Part shown: one piece after another, positions 1 through 7,727 of the stretch
How the letters are laid out: every line of letters begins with the position of its first letter
Numbering within the stretch: the stretch's first letter is position 1
Assembly (NCBI GenBank): GCA_016783225.1
Contig: JADHWZ010000107.1
Span: forward strand, 1 to 7,822
Origin: Dehalococcoidia bacterium
GTDB lineage: Bacteria; Chloroflexota; Dehalococcoidia; GIF9; UBA5620
DNA: 7,822 nt
Direction: 5' to 3'
The notes under the pieces: generated by a model
Databases searched by the model: none
What the model saw: the letters and a program-made list of their open reading frames with translations, nothing else
What the model was told of the DNA's origin: nothing
Made by a program: the position numbers and the translations under genes

Positions 1-623
1 CGCCCATCCATAGGCAGGGCATCGATTGCCTCGCCGACAAACTCCATAGCCGAGTAAAGGGCTCCGTCTACGCCGATATCCCCGATGGTATAAAGGATAA
101 GGTCTTTGCCACCAACCCACTTCCCCAGTTTCCCGTGGTAAACCAACTTGATAGTCGGTGGTACCTTCATCCATATCTCGCCGGTAGCCATAGCCACGGC
201 GATATCCGTTGACCCCATACCAGTGGCAAATGCTCCCAAAGCTCCATATGTACAGGTATGGGAATCAGCCCCCACCACCACTTCCCCTGGCAGAACCAGG
301 CCCTGCTCGGGCAAAAGCACATGCTCGATACCCATCCTGCCCACTTCAAAGTAGATTAAGTCGTGCTGTCGAGCAAACGCATGCATCATCTTGGCCTGCT
401 CAGCAGACAGTATGTCCTTACTGGGGCAGAAATGGTCGGGGAGCATCACAATCTTCTTCGGCTCAAAGACCCTGTTTACTCCCAGACGTTGGAACTCCTT
501 TATCGCCAGGGGGGCGGTGACGTCGTTCGACAATACCAAATCGACCCTGACATTCACGAATTCGCCAGGGCTCACTTCATCTTTCCCTGAATGAGCAGCC
601 AGTATTTTCTCAGCTAAGGTCAA
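1..623 (-). CDS. leuC: 3-isopropylmalate dehydratase large subunit (LeuC), 5' part only
   Basis: This is the N-terminal 207 codons of the aconitase-family large subunit. With LeuD it isomerises 2-isopropylmalate to 3-isopropylmalate in leucine synthesis. I translated it by hand from a TTG start at 621-623: it begins MTLAEKILAAHSG and is open without a frameshift to the window edge. Family signatures seen are PDHFCPSKD (about residues 64-72), GADSHTCTYGALG (about 118-130, Cys124), ATGMGSTDIAVAMATGE and YSAMEFVGEAIDALPMDG near the cut. This is the shorter LeuC type (about 420 residues, shared with archaea and homoaconitase-like proteins). The rest of the protein, where I expect further Fe-S ligands, lies outside. 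No in-frame ATG or GTG occurs upstream, and AGGTG lies 7 bases before the TTG. It follows the MgtC-like gene by 25 bases in the same operon. It could be homoaconitase or citraconate hydratase by family, but the leuA neighbour favours LeuC. Confidence 0.93.
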   Translation of the reverse strand, partial: MTLAEKILAAHSGKDEVSPGEFVNVRVDLVLSNDVTAPLAIKEFQRLGVNRVFEPKKIVMLPDHFCPSKDILSAEQAKMMHAFARQHDLIYFEVGRMGIEHVLLPEQGLVLPGEVVVGADSHTCTYGALGAFATGMGSTDIAVAMATGEIWMKVPPTIKLVYHGKLGKWVGGKDLILYTIGDIGVDGALYSAMEFVGEAIDALPMDG

Positions 624-630
624 AGCACAA

Positions 631-635
631 CACCT
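631..635 (-). promoter_or_regulatory. Ribosome binding site deciding the TTG start of leuC
   Basis: The minus strand reads AGGTG here, followed by 7 bases and then TTG at 623-621, the first codon of the conserved TLAEKILAAH segment. Codons further upstream in this frame (GCT, TGT, TGT, AGG, TCC, ATC) offer no ATG, GTG or TTG, so TTG is the best start. Confidence 0.6.
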
Positions 636-648
636 GGAGATTTCTGCT

Positions 649-1050
649 TCACTCTCGGAGTTTGGGAATCAACAATACACCCGCCGCAAGCAAGGCGGCA
701 AGGAATGCTATCAAGTACATTCCAGCGCCAGCAGCCAGGCCTATGGCTGCAGTAACCCAGATACTGGCTGCGGTGGTCAGACCTGCTACCCAGTCACCAG
801 AAGTACGGAATATGACCCCGGCGCCTATGAAGCCAATCCCAGCCACCACCCCAGCCGCAACCCGCGATGAATCCACACCATTGCCGAAGCCGAAAATCGA
901 AGCCACAGTGAAAAGGGCAGCCCCCAGGGCAATCAAACAGTGAGTACGGATCCCGGCCGGCTTGTCAGCCCGTTCCCGCTGATAGCCAATGCCAGCCCCA
1001 AGAGCCGTCGCCAGAAGCAGGCGCAGAATCGCTTCTACTGCTGACTCCAT
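649..1050 (-). CDS. MgtC/SapB-family small integral membrane protein
   Basis: This 133-residue, very hydrophobic protein has about four to five predicted membrane segments (roughly residues 7-24, 37-55, 64-82, 88-108 and 111-129). Seen in the sequence: the family loop after the first segment, GIGYQRERADKPAGIRTH (about 20-37), then LGAALFTVAS, then GIGFIGAGVIF (71-81) and the GLTTAASIWVTAAIGLAAGAG stretch (about 90-110). These match the N-terminal membrane domain of MgtC/SapB proteins. The soluble C-terminal domain of Salmonella MgtC (about 230 residues in all) is absent, as in many short homologues. MgtC itself is linked to growth in low Mg2+ and to modulation of ATP synthase; the role of short versions is not settled. 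It starts 9 bases after leuA stops, with a ribosome binding site touching that stop codon, so it is co-translated with the leucine genes. Why it sits between leuA and leuC is unknown. Confidence 0.88.
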   Translation of the reverse strand: MESAVEAILRLLLATALGAGIGYQRERADKPAGIRTHCLIALGAALFTVASIFGFGNGVDSSRVAAGVVAGIGFIGAGVIFRTSGDWVAGLTTAASIWVTAAIGLAAGAGMYLIAFLAALLAAGVLLIPKLRE

Positions 1051-1055
1051 CCAAA

Positions 1056-1060
1056 TCCTT
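1056..1060 (-). promoter_or_regulatory. Ribosome binding site of the MgtC-like gene, overlapping the leuA stop
   Basis: AAGGA on the minus strand lies 5 bases before the ATG at 1050. Its first base is the last base of the leuA TGA stop (1060-1062). This arrangement favours translational coupling with leuA. Confidence 0.6.
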
Positions 1061-2592
1061 CATTCCCTTGTTTTGCTTGCTTTCCTGGCCGCCAGAAGTC
1101 GATTCAACGCGTTCATATAGGCTTTGGCACTGGCAACGATAATATCGGTAGAAGCACCGCGCCCGGTATAGCTAACGCCGTCGCTTTCGATTCTTATGAG
1201 CACTTCGCCGATGGCGTCAATACCCTCGGTCACTGAATTCACGGTGAACTCAGTAAGCTCGTTGGGCACCCTGACTATGCGGTTTATGGCTTCACATACT
1301 GCGTCCACCGGCCCGGTACCCAGGGCGGCATCGGCCACAGCCTGCCCATCAGGAGCGATGAGCCTCACCGTAGCCGTGGGAATACTATGGTCACCACAAG
1401 AAACCTCAACATGGTCAAGGTGGTAAAGCTCGGAGGAAGTGCGTAATTCCTCAGCTACCAGAGACTCAATATCCCGGTCCTTCACTTCCCGCTTCTTGTC
1501 AGCCAGTTCCTTAAAGGCCCGAAAGGCGTGGCTAAGAGCCTCTTCATCAAGCACATAGCCAAGCTCAGCCAGCCGTTCCTTGAAAGCATGCCGGCCGCTC
1601 ACTTTACCCAGGACAAGGCTGCTGGCCGGGATACCCACGGATTTCGGGTCAATGATCTCGTAGGTAATAGCCTCCTTAATCACCCCATCCTGGTGGATGC
1701 CCGATTCGTGACGGAAAGCATTAGCACCGATGATGGCCTTGTTGGGCTGAACTACGAAGCCTGTAAGGTCACTTACCAGTCGGCTTGTCTTGTAAATCTG
1801 GGTGGTATCGATATCTGTAGTCAGGGTAAAGAAGTCATTTCGTGTCTTCAGCGCCATGACAATCTCTTCCAGGGAAGCGTTGCCAGCCCGTTCACCGATG
1901 CCATTGATGGTGCACTCAACCTGTCTGGCTCCCCTTCGTACTGCCTCGAGGCTATTGGCCACGGCCAGCCCCAGATCATTATGACAGTGAACGCTAACCA
2001 CAGCTTTGTCGATGTTGGGCACATTCTTGAAAATACCCTCAATCAGATCGCCGAACTCCTGGGGAATGGCGTACCCCACAGTATCCGGAATATTGACTAT
2101 GGTCGCTCCGGCTTCAATCACCGCCTCCAGTATCTGGTAAAGGTAGGCAGGCTCAGTGCGGCTGGCATCCATAGGGGAGAACTCTACCCGGTCTGTGCAT
2201 CTCTTAGCCCGAGTCACCATGTCGCGAGAGAGTTCCAGGATTTCCTCGCGGCTCTTCTTGAGTTGGTAGAGAAGGTGAATATCCGAAGCTGACAGAAAGA
2301 CATGAATCAGAGGTTGTCTTGCCTCTTTTATTGCCTCCCAGGCTCTATCGACAGCTTCAGCATTGGCATGAGACAAAGCGCAGATGGCTGAGCCCTGGAT
2401 TTCCTTGGCGATAAGCTGAACTGCTTCGAAATCGCCCGGTGAGGTTATGGGGAAGCCGGCCTCGATAACGTCGACGCCCAGCCTTTCCAATTGTTTGGCA
2501 ATCTCCAGCTTCTCCTGGACATTCAGACTCGTCCCGGCTGCCTGCTCCCCGTCCCGAAGAGTGGTATCAAAGATAGTGACCTTGCTATCCAT
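1060..2592 (-). CDS. leuA: 2-isopropylmalate synthase
   Basis: This 510-residue enzyme condenses 2-ketoisovalerate with acetyl-CoA, the committed step to leucine. The TIM-barrel catalytic part carries [15 protein letters not shown] (9-23, with Arg13 and metal-ligand Asp14), the VDVIEAGFP segment (about 40-48), NIPDTVGY (167-174), the metal-binding HCHND (202-206) and [14 protein letters not shown] (230-243). [12 protein letters not shown] motif (293-303) follows. The C-terminal domain (about 385-500) ends in [16 protein letters not shown] and [25 protein letters not shown] sequence, the allosteric region where leucine normally inhibits. The whole length is typical of LeuA. One oddity is EFSPMDASR at about 137-145: from memory the Met141 position is usually Glu or another small or polar residue. 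Citramalate synthase (CimA) is the main alternative, but this C-terminus and the operon favour LeuA. A weak AAAGGG (2604-2609) lies 11 bases before the ATG, so initiation may depend on translation of ilvC upstream. Confidence 0.95.
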   Translation of the reverse strand: MDSKVTIFDTTLRDGEQAAGTSLNVQEKLEIAKQLERLGVDVIEAGFPITSPGDFEAVQLIAKEIQGSAICALSHANAEAVDRAWEAIKEARQPLIHVFLSASDIHLLYQLKKSREEILELSRDMVTRAKRCTDRVEFSPMDASRTEPAYLYQILEAVIEAGATIVNIPDTVGYAIPQEFGDLIEGIFKNVPNIDKAVVSVHCHNDLGLAVANSLEAVRRGARQVECTINGIGERAGNASLEEIVMALKTRNDFFTLTTDIDTTQIYKTSRLVSDLTGFVVQPNKAIIGANAFRHESGIHQDGVIKEAITYEIIDPKSVGIPASSLVLGKVSGRHAFKERLAELGYVLDEEALSHAFRAFKELADKKREVKDRDIESLVAEELRTSSELYHLDHVEVSCGDHSIPTATVRLIAPDGQAVADAALGTGPVDAVCEAINRIVRVPNELTEFTVNSVTEGIDAIGEVLIRIESDGVSYTGRGASTDIIVASAKAYMNALNRLLAARKASKTRE

Positions 2593-2667
2593 TCTTGATT
2601 GGACCCTTTCTGTGGATGACTCCAGAAGAACAGAGCCACCGCCGCTCGCGTGGAGTGAGTACTCGTC
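2593..2667 (-). other. ilvC-leuA spacer, 75 bases, open in frame
   Basis: The spacer is exactly 25 codons and keeps the reading frame of both neighbours with no stop inside it. It holds no ATG, GTG or TTG in that frame, so leuA cannot obviously start earlier except at a CTG. I see no convincing promoter or strong hairpin. The only ribosome binding site candidate is AAAGGG at 2604-2609. Confidence 0.6.
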
Positions 2668-3660
2668 CTAGCCCTTCAACCACGGCATCATATCCCTGAG
2701 CTTCTTGCCCACGACCTCAATCTCGTGTTCAGCATCCTGCTTCCTGAGTGCATTGAAGCTCGGGCGGCCTGCCTGGTTTTCCAGAATCCACTCCTTGGCA
2801 AAACTGCCATCTTGAATTTCAGCCAGAATCTGCCCCATCTCATCCTTGACCAGGTCATCAATGACCCGGGGGCCCCGAGTGTAGTCACCATACTCGGCAG
2901 TATCACTCACGGAGTAACGCATATAGCCCAAGCCGCCCTGATACATAAGGTCAACGATAAGCTTCAGTTCGTGGAAGCACTCGAAATACGCTATCTCCGG
3001 CTGATAGCCAGCTTCCACGAGTGTTTCAAACCCAGCCTTGACCAGGGAAGTGACCCCGCCACAGAGCACCGTCTGCTCGCCGAAAAGGTCGGTCTCCGTT
3101 TCCTCGGCAAAAGTGGTCTCCAGAACACCGGCCCCCGCACAGCCAATTCCTTTCGCATAGGCCAAGGCAACGTCCTTTGCCTTGCCTGAGGCATCCTGAT
3201 GTACTGCCACCAGAGCTGGCGCACCTGAACCCTCGGTATAAAGCCGTCGTAACATATGGCCGGGGCACTTGGGGGCAATCATAGTGACGTCTATGTCAGA
3301 AGACGGCATAATCTGCCCGAAATGAATATTGAACCCATGAGCAAACATGAGCATCTTGCCCGACGAGAGTTCTTTTTCAATTGATTCATGGTACACCCTC
3401 GGCTGCAGTGTATCGGGAACGAGCATAACGATTATGGCCGCCTCCTTGGCCACCTCAGCGGCGCCGGCTACCTTAAAGCCAGCCTTTTGCGCATTCTTCC
3501 AGCCTTCAGTATCTCTGGCCTCAGCAACGCTTACCTGGCAGCCACTATCTCGCAAGTTCTGGGCATGAGCATGACCTTGACTGCCAAAACCAATGATGCC
3601 AATCGTCTGGCCCTTGAGCAAGTCCAACTTGGCATCCTTGTCATAGTAAATCTTAGCCAT
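2668..3660 (-). CDS. ilvC: Ketol-acid reductoisomerase, class I
   Basis: This 330-residue enzyme converts acetolactate or acetohydroxybutyrate to the dihydroxy acid, using Mg2+ and a nicotinamide cofactor. It has a Rossmann N-domain with [10 protein letters not shown] (24-33) and a knotted helical C-domain. Catalytic residues visible are His108 in AHGF, Lys131 in PKCPGH, the metal ligands Asp191 and Glu195 in DLFGEQ, Glu227 and Glu231 in ECFHELK, and Ser252 in [11 protein letters not shown]. The length is normal for class I. The odd part is the cofactor loop after the second strand. Where class I enzymes usually read like GLRxGSxSW, this one reads AEARDTEGW (46-54). The Arg and two Ser that hold the NADPH phosphate become Ala48, Thr51 and Gly53, and Glu47 is added. 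I infer reduced NADPH preference. It follows ilvN by 58 bases and has the strongest ribosome binding site in the window. Confidence 0.97.
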   Translation of the reverse strand: MAKIYYDKDAKLDLLKGQTIGIIGFGSQGHAHAQNLRDSGCQVSVAEARDTEGWKNAQKAGFKVAGAAEVAKEAAIIVMLVPDTLQPRVYHESIEKELSSGKMLMFAHGFNIHFGQIMPSSDIDVTMIAPKCPGHMLRRLYTEGSGAPALVAVHQDASGKAKDVALAYAKGIGCAGAGVLETTFAEETETDLFGEQTVLCGGVTSLVKAGFETLVEAGYQPEIAYFECFHELKLIVDLMYQGGLGYMRYSVSDTAEYGDYTRGPRVIDDLVKDEMGQILAEIQDGSFAKEWILENQAGRPSFNALRKQDAEHEIEVVGKKLRDMMPWLKG

Positions 3661-3666
3661 AATGTG

Positions 3667-3672
3667 CCTCCT
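3667..3672 (-). promoter_or_regulatory. Consensus ribosome binding site of ilvC
   Basis: AGGAGG on the minus strand, 6 bases before the ATG at 3660, is the best match to the anti-Shine-Dalgarno sequence in the window. It suggests ilvC is translated more strongly than its neighbours. It overlaps by three bases a 10-bp palindrome, CCTTATAAGG (3670-3679), whose hairpin would be too small to be stable. Confidence 0.8.
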
Positions 3673-3693
3673 TATAAGGTTTTCTGTCGGCCT

Positions 3694-3713
3694 GCAGGGT
3701 TTGACTGCCCTGC
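3694..3713 (-). other. Hairpin in the ilvN-ilvC spacer
   Basis: GCAGGG (3694-3699) and CCCTGC (3708-3713) form a perfect 6-bp stem around an 8-base loop, between the ilvN stop and the ilvC ribosome binding site. No T-run follows on the minus strand, so it is not a standard terminator. It could be a processing or stability element at the ilvN/ilvC boundary, or chance. Confidence 0.35.
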
Positions 3714-3718
3714 CATTA

Positions 3719-4291
3719 TCACCAGTCTGGTGGGCTTTCGGCTTCTGCAGGCGGCGGCTTCGGGGGTTGCTTTGGTACTTTCGCCTCTTCCACCGCTAGC
3801 GGACCGGCACCGCCGCGGGGTAGCGCAATGGTACCGGTTCTGGCCAGCTCCCTGATACCAAAGCCACGGAGAAGCTCCAGCAAGGAATTGACCTTGTCTT
3901 CGTCTCCGGTAACCTCCACCATAAGAGAATCAGCAGAAACGTCCACTATGTTGGCTCTGAAGACGTCAACAATCTGGATGATTTCACTCCTGGTCGAGGC
4001 AGTAGCCTTCAGTTTGACCAAAGCTATCTCCCTGCACACCGGGTCCTCGTCAGTTATGTCAACTATCTTGACTACCTCGACAACCTTGTCCAACTGCTTC
4101 CTGACTTGCTCTACTCTAGCATCATCACCTTGTAGCACGATAGTCATCCGAGACAAATCGGGTTGCTCAGTGTGCCCAACAGCGATACCGTCGATGTTGA
4201 AGTTACGCCGACGGAGAAGACTGGACACCCGGTTAAGAACCCCAGGTTTATCCTCTACCAGAGCTACCAAAGTATGCTTTGTCATAGCCAC
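3719..4291 (-). CDS. ilvN: Acetohydroxyacid synthase small (regulatory) subunit
   Basis: This 190-residue regulatory partner of IlvB activates the catalytic subunit and confers feedback inhibition by valine. It has an N-terminal ACT domain (about 6-82) with [19 protein letters not shown] and FNI (11-33). Gly17 and Asn32 align with E. coli IlvH Gly14 and Asn29, positions whose change gives valine resistance, so valine sensing looks intact. The ferredoxin-like C-domain runs about 85-158 and ends in [10 protein letters not shown]. After it comes an unusual tail (about 164-190) rich in Pro, Ala and Glu, some 20 residues longer than most IlvN proteins. The start is uncertain. GTG at 4289-4291 has AGGGAG about 9 bases upstream; ATG two codons later (4285) has AGGT 8 bases upstream. 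It follows ilvB by 36 bases. Confidence 0.95.
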   Translation of the reverse strand: MAMTKHTLVALVEDKPGVLNRVSSLLRRRNFNIDGIAVGHTEQPDLSRMTIVLQGDDARVEQVRKQLDKVVEVVKIVDITDEDPVCREIALVKLKATASTRSEIIQIVDVFRANIVDVSADSLMVEVTGDEDKVNSLLELLRGFGIRELARTGTIALPRGGAGPLAVEEAKVPKQPPKPPPAEAESPPDW

Positions 4292-4327
4292 CGACCTGCT
4301 CTCCCTCTTGCTTTACTTCCAGACCAA

Positions 4328-6031
4328 CTAGACTGAGGGGCTCACCTTCTCCGGCTTGGGCAGTTCCATAGCTTCGACCAGAGCTGCCCCGGGCGGTACT
4401 ATAGGGAAGACATTCTCCTCAGGCTCAACAACGAAATCAATTAAGAACGGACCTTGGTGTTCCATCGCCTGTTCTATAGCTGAAGTTACCTCCCGCTTAT
4501 CCTTCACCCTCAATGCCGGAAGACCATACCCTTCAGCAATCTTGACGAAGTCCGGGCCATAAAGCGGTGTGGCAACGTAGCGGCGTCCGTAGAAGAGCTC
4601 CTGCCATTGCCTCACCATCCCCAAGTAACCGTTGTTAATAATAGCTATCTTGATAGCGAGATTCTCCTGGACAATCGTAGCCAGTTCCTGTATTGTCATC
4701 TGAAACCCACCGTCACCAGCGATGCACCAGACCGTCTCATCAGGGCGGCCAACCTTGGCTCCGACGGCCCCGGGAAGCTCAAAGCCCATAGTCCCCAAGC
4801 CACCTGAGGAAACGAAGCAATTCGGTTTATCATAGAAGAAGAACTGAGCTGCCCACATCTGATTCTGGCCAACACCGGTGACTATGATAGCGTCACCCCG
4901 GGTAACCTCGTAGATCTGGCGAACAACATATTGGGGCAAGAGCCCCTCGCTTTCCCTGATTTCTATTGCCGGATGCTCCTGTCGCCACTGGTCCAGTTGA
5001 TTAAACCACTCAATGTGGTCACGAGGCACAGTCTGCTGATTTAGCACCTCGAGAACGTTCTTGATATCACCGACGATGGGCACATCCACCCGCACATTCT
5101 TGCCTATCTCAGCCGGGTCAATATCAATGTGAATGATACGAGCCCGCGGCGCGAAAGCGCTGACCACCCCAGTAGCTCGGTCGTCAAATCTCATTCCGAT
5201 AGCGACGAGCACATCAGAATCGTCTACTGCCTTGTTGGCATAGGCCATGCCATGCATCCCCAACCACCCAAAACTCAGCACATGAGTCTCCGGGAAACAG
5301 CCGATGCCAAGAAGAGTAGTAATCACCGGTATCTGCGCTCTTTCAGCCAACTCCTTAATCTCGGCAAAAGCCCCTGAGACCATTACTCCCCTACCAGCTA
5401 CGATAATGGGGCGCTCGGCCCGGTTTATGAGCTCGGCCGCTTTCTTGATCTGAGTAGGATGTCCAAAGAGCGTCGGCCTGTAGCCAGGCAGGTCGACTTT
5501 ATCTGGATAGACGAATTGCGTTTCCTGCTGGAAAACGTCACGTGGTATATCAATGAGCACAGGGCCAGGCCTGCCGGCTTGCGCAACATAAAAAGCTTCC
5601 TTGACTACCCTGGCCAGCTCCTCAACATCAAGGACAAGATGATTGTGCTTGGTAATGGGAAGAGTAATGCCCGTGATATCTACTTCCTGGAAAGCATCTT
5701 TACCCACGAAAGGTGTGGCCACCTGACCGGTAATAGCCACTACCGGAGATGAGTCCAGGCAGGCATTGGCGATTCCAGTCACCAAATTGGTAGCTCCCGG
5801 CCCTGATGTGGCCAGGCACACCCCTGCTTTCCCGGTAACTCGAGCATAGCTGTCAGCAGCATGCGCTGCGCCTTGCTCATGCCGCACCAGTATATGCCTG
5901 AGTTGTGGGTACTGCGGAAGCGTGTCATAGAACGGCAGTAGAGCGCCTCCGGGAAAGCCAAAGATAACTTCCACCCCTTCTTTAATTAGACTCTCACACA
6001 GAATCTGAGCGCCGGTCTTCTTCACTGACAT
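4328..6031 (-). CDS. ilvB: Acetohydroxyacid synthase large (catalytic) subunit
   Basis: This 567-residue thiamine-diphosphate and FAD enzyme joins two pyruvates, or pyruvate and 2-ketobutyrate. The N-terminal PYR domain has GFPGGALLPFYD (25-36) and the catalytic Glu52 in RHEQGAAHAADSYAR. KDAFQEVDI (111-119) and GRPGPVLIDIP (153-163) follow. The middle domain is about 190-330. The C-terminal PP domain has SGGLGTMGFELPGA (409-422), GDGGF (439-443) and NNGYLGMVRQWQ (466-477), which bind Mg2+ and diphosphate. QFFFYDKP and the GMVRQWQ tryptophan are typical of anabolic AHAS rather than catabolic acetolactate synthase. The start is debatable. The ATG at 6031 is only one base from its AGGA, while GTG at codon 3 (6023-6025) has 7-base spacing, giving (M)KKTGAQILCESL, the usual family start. 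The gene begins 3 bases after ilvD stops, so translation is probably coupled. Confidence 0.97.
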   Translation of the reverse strand: MSVKKTGAQILCESLIKEGVEVIFGFPGGALLPFYDTLPQYPQLRHILVRHEQGAAHAADSYARVTGKAGVCLATSGPGATNLVTGIANACLDSSPVVAITGQVATPFVGKDAFQEVDITGITLPITKHNHLVLDVEELARVVKEAFYVAQAGRPGPVLIDIPRDVFQQETQFVYPDKVDLPGYRPTLFGHPTQIKKAAELINRAERPIIVAGRGVMVSGAFAEIKELAERAQIPVITTLLGIGCFPETHVLSFGWLGMHGMAYANKAVDDSDVLVAIGMRFDDRATGVVSAFAPRARIIHIDIDPAEIGKNVRVDVPIVGDIKNVLEVLNQQTVPRDHIEWFNQLDQWRQEHPAIEIRESEGLLPQYVVRQIYEVTRGDAIIVTGVGQNQMWAAQFFFYDKPNCFVSSGGLGTMGFELPGAVGAKVGRPDETVWCIAGDGGFQMTIQELATIVQENLAIKIAIINNGYLGMVRQWQELFYGRRYVATPLYGPDFVKIAEGYGLPALRVKDKREVTSAIEQAMEHQGPFLIDFVVEPEENVFPIVPPGAALVEAMELPKPEKVSPSV

Positions 6032-6032
6032 A

Positions 6033-6036
6033 TCCT
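6033..6036 (-). promoter_or_regulatory. Ribosome binding site of ilvB within the ilvD stop
   Basis: AGGA on the minus strand shares its first two bases with the ilvD TAG stop. Spacing is 1 base to the ATG at 6031 but 7 bases to the GTG at 6025. This favours the GTG as the true initiator, or reinitiation by ribosomes ending ilvD. Confidence 0.5.
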
Positions 6037-7705
6037 AGTCGACAAATACGGCCCCACTACTGGCCGAACCCACCTTCTCAGCGTAGCGCTTGAGATAACC
6101 CCCTTTCACCTTCGGCTCGAATCTGGGCAGTTGAGCTACGCGCCTCTTAATCTCCGCCTCGTCTATCTTTATCTCAAGTTTGCGGGCTGGGATATCGATC
6201 TCGATGATATCACCATCCTGCACCGTGGCGACAGGCCCGCCACTGGCTGCCTCGGGTGACACATGCCCGATAGCCGCCCCACGAGTAGCCCCGGAGAAAC
6301 GACCGTCGGTGACAAGCGCCACTTCCTTATCCATGCCCATCCCGCTGAGAAGCGAAGTGGGGGTTAGCATCTCTCGCATCCCCGGACCGCCTTTCGGTCC
6401 CTCGTAACGAATGACAACCACCTCACCAGGCTTGATTCTCCTGTTCATTATCGCTGTAGTAGCCGCCTCTTCATCATCAAAAACCCGAGCTGGGCCCTCA
6501 TGGACAAGCATTTCAGGAGCCACAGCAGCGCTCTTTACCACGCCACCATCAGGAGCCAGATTACCAAAAAGGATAGCCAGGCCACCCGTAGGTGAGTGAG
6601 GGGCGGACACCGAACGGATTATCTCACGGTTCTTGACCTTAGCTCCCTTTATGGTAGCAGCCAAAGACTTCCCCAACACTGTCCTTGCTTCCAAATTCAA
6701 CAAGGTGGATATCTCTTGCATAACCGCCGGAATACCACCTGCCAAGTCGAGGTCTTCAATATGATAATCGCTTGCCGGGCTTATTTTACTGATATGGGGG
6801 ATGCGCTGGCTTATCTCGTTCACCAATGACAGAGGAAAATCGACTCCAGCTTCGTGAGCGATCGCCATGAGATGCAGCACCGAATTAGTGCTGCCGCCCA
6901 GAGCCATATCAACGGCGAACGCATTGTAAATGGAGTCCTTGGTGATGATATCTCTGGGCAGGAGATTCTGAGACAGAACGGACATCACCTGCTGCCCAGC
7001 CTCACACGCCAAGCTGACGCGGCGCGTGTCGACCGCAGGAATCGTCCCGTTACCGGGCAGAGCCATCCCTAAAGCCTCAGTCAGACAGTTCATCGTATTC
7101 GCGGTAAACATGCCGGAACAGCTACCGCAACCCGGGCAGGCAACCGCCTCCAGCTCATCCAACTCGGCCTCAGTCATCTCCCCCTTGGCTACCTTGCCCA
7201 CAGCTAGAAATACCGAGTTGAGATCAACCGGCTTGTTCTGACCATTCCTGCTTAATCGGCCAGCCAACATGGGACCACCACTTACGAAGATAGCTGGTAT
7301 GTTAAGCCTCGCCGCTGCCATCAACATCCCCGGCACCACTTTATCGCAGTTACTAATGGCAACCAAAGCATCGAAAGCATGGGCCTCAACGGTAGTTTCC
7401 ACTGAGTCAGCGATCAGCTCCCGGCTGGGAAGGCTATATTTCATGCCAGCGTGATTCATGGCGATACCATCGCAAACAGCTATAGTATTGACCTCAAAAG
7501 GCACTCCTCCTCCACTTCTCACCCCTTCCTTTACAGCCTCAGCGATTGTATCCAAATGCATATGACCGGGCACAATCTCGTTGAAGCTGTTGACTACGCC
7601 GATGAAAGGTTTGTTGAAGTCCTCCCGGGAAACACCCAAAGCCCGGAGCAAGGCTCGATGCCCCGCTCGCTCAATGCCCTTTCTTACGCTGTCGCTCCGC
7701 ATCAT
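6035..7705 (-). CDS. ilvD: Dihydroxy-acid dehydratase
   Basis: This 556-residue Fe-S enzyme dehydrates 2,3-dihydroxy-isovalerate and -methylvalerate to the keto acids that precede valine and isoleucine. Signatures seen are [14 protein letters not shown] (38-51), [13 protein letters not shown] (76-88), [11 protein letters not shown] (118-128) with Cys120 and the adjacent Lys122, and [22 protein letters not shown] (190-211). In the C-domain are [13 protein letters not shown] (434-446), [13 protein letters not shown] (464-476) and [12 protein letters not shown] (480-491). The PGH at 46-48 resembles E. coli IlvD rather than the PCN found in plant and mycobacterial [2Fe-2S] enzymes, so I lean to an oxygen-sensitive [4Fe-4S] type. 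The length matches the shorter IlvD class (E. coli is 616). Two ATGs stand in tandem: AGAGGGG is 10 bases before the first and 13 before the second. Family alignments often begin at MRSD, the second. It is the first gene of the operon. Confidence 0.97.
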   Translation of the reverse strand: MMRSDSVRKGIERAGHRALLRALGVSREDFNKPFIGVVNSFNEIVPGHMHLDTIAEAVKEGVRSGGGVPFEVNTIAVCDGIAMNHAGMKYSLPSRELIADSVETTVEAHAFDALVAISNCDKVVPGMLMAAARLNIPAIFVSGGPMLAGRLSRNGQNKPVDLNSVFLAVGKVAKGEMTEAELDELEAVACPGCGSCSGMFTANTMNCLTEALGMALPGNGTIPAVDTRRVSLACEAGQQVMSVLSQNLLPRDIITKDSIYNAFAVDMALGGSTNSVLHLMAIAHEAGVDFPLSLVNEISQRIPHISKISPASDYHIEDLDLAGGIPAVMQEISTLLNLEARTVLGKSLAATIKGAKVKNREIIRSVSAPHSPTGGLAILFGNLAPDGGVVKSAAVAPEMLVHEGPARVFDDEEAATTAIMNRRIKPGEVVVIRYEGPKGGPGMREMLTPTSLLSGMGMDKEVALVTDGRFSGATRGAAIGHVSPEAASGGPVATVQDGDIIEIDIPARKLEIKIDEAEIKRRVAQLPRFEPKVKGGYLKRYAEKVGSASSGAVFVD

Positions 7706-7715
7706 TTATAGAATT

Positions 7716-7722
7716 CCCCTCT
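7716..7722 (-). promoter_or_regulatory. Ribosome binding site of ilvD
   Basis: AGAGGGG on the minus strand lies 10 bases before the first of two adjacent ATG codons. Its GGGG could pair with the CCCC of the upstream leader hairpin (7747-7750), which would hide it. Confidence 0.55.
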
Positions 7723-7727
7723 AAAAG

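Noticed and set aside
157..165. GGTGGTACC, like a T-box core, on the plus strand
   Set aside because: It is the complement of leuC codons (VPPT), lies on the wrong strand for the operon, and has no leader structure around it.
1..623. A broken or frameshifted leuC, because no ATG-started frame is apparent
   Set aside because: Hand translation from TTG at 623 is open and well conserved to the edge. The gene is simply cut by the window and starts at a rare codon.
1528..2292. Long plus-strand open frame (254 codons) opposite leuA
   Set aside because: It lies wholly antisense to a clear leuA with all catalytic motifs, resembles no family I know, and has no ribosome binding site or neighbours on that strand.
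1060..2592. Citramalate synthase (CimA) as an alternative to LeuA
   Set aside because: Length, the leucine-type C-terminal regulatory domain and the adjoining leuC all favour 2-isopropylmalate synthase. Substrate choice is still not provable from sequence alone.
2725..3189. Plus-strand open frame (154 codons) opposite ilvC
   Set aside because: It is a shadow of the conserved ilvC coding frame; the other plus-strand frames in the window behave the same way.
3670..3679. Palindrome CCTTATAAGG before ilvC
   Set aside because: It is only 10 bp, its hairpin loop is too small, and half of it is explained by the ilvC ribosome binding site. It is probably chance.
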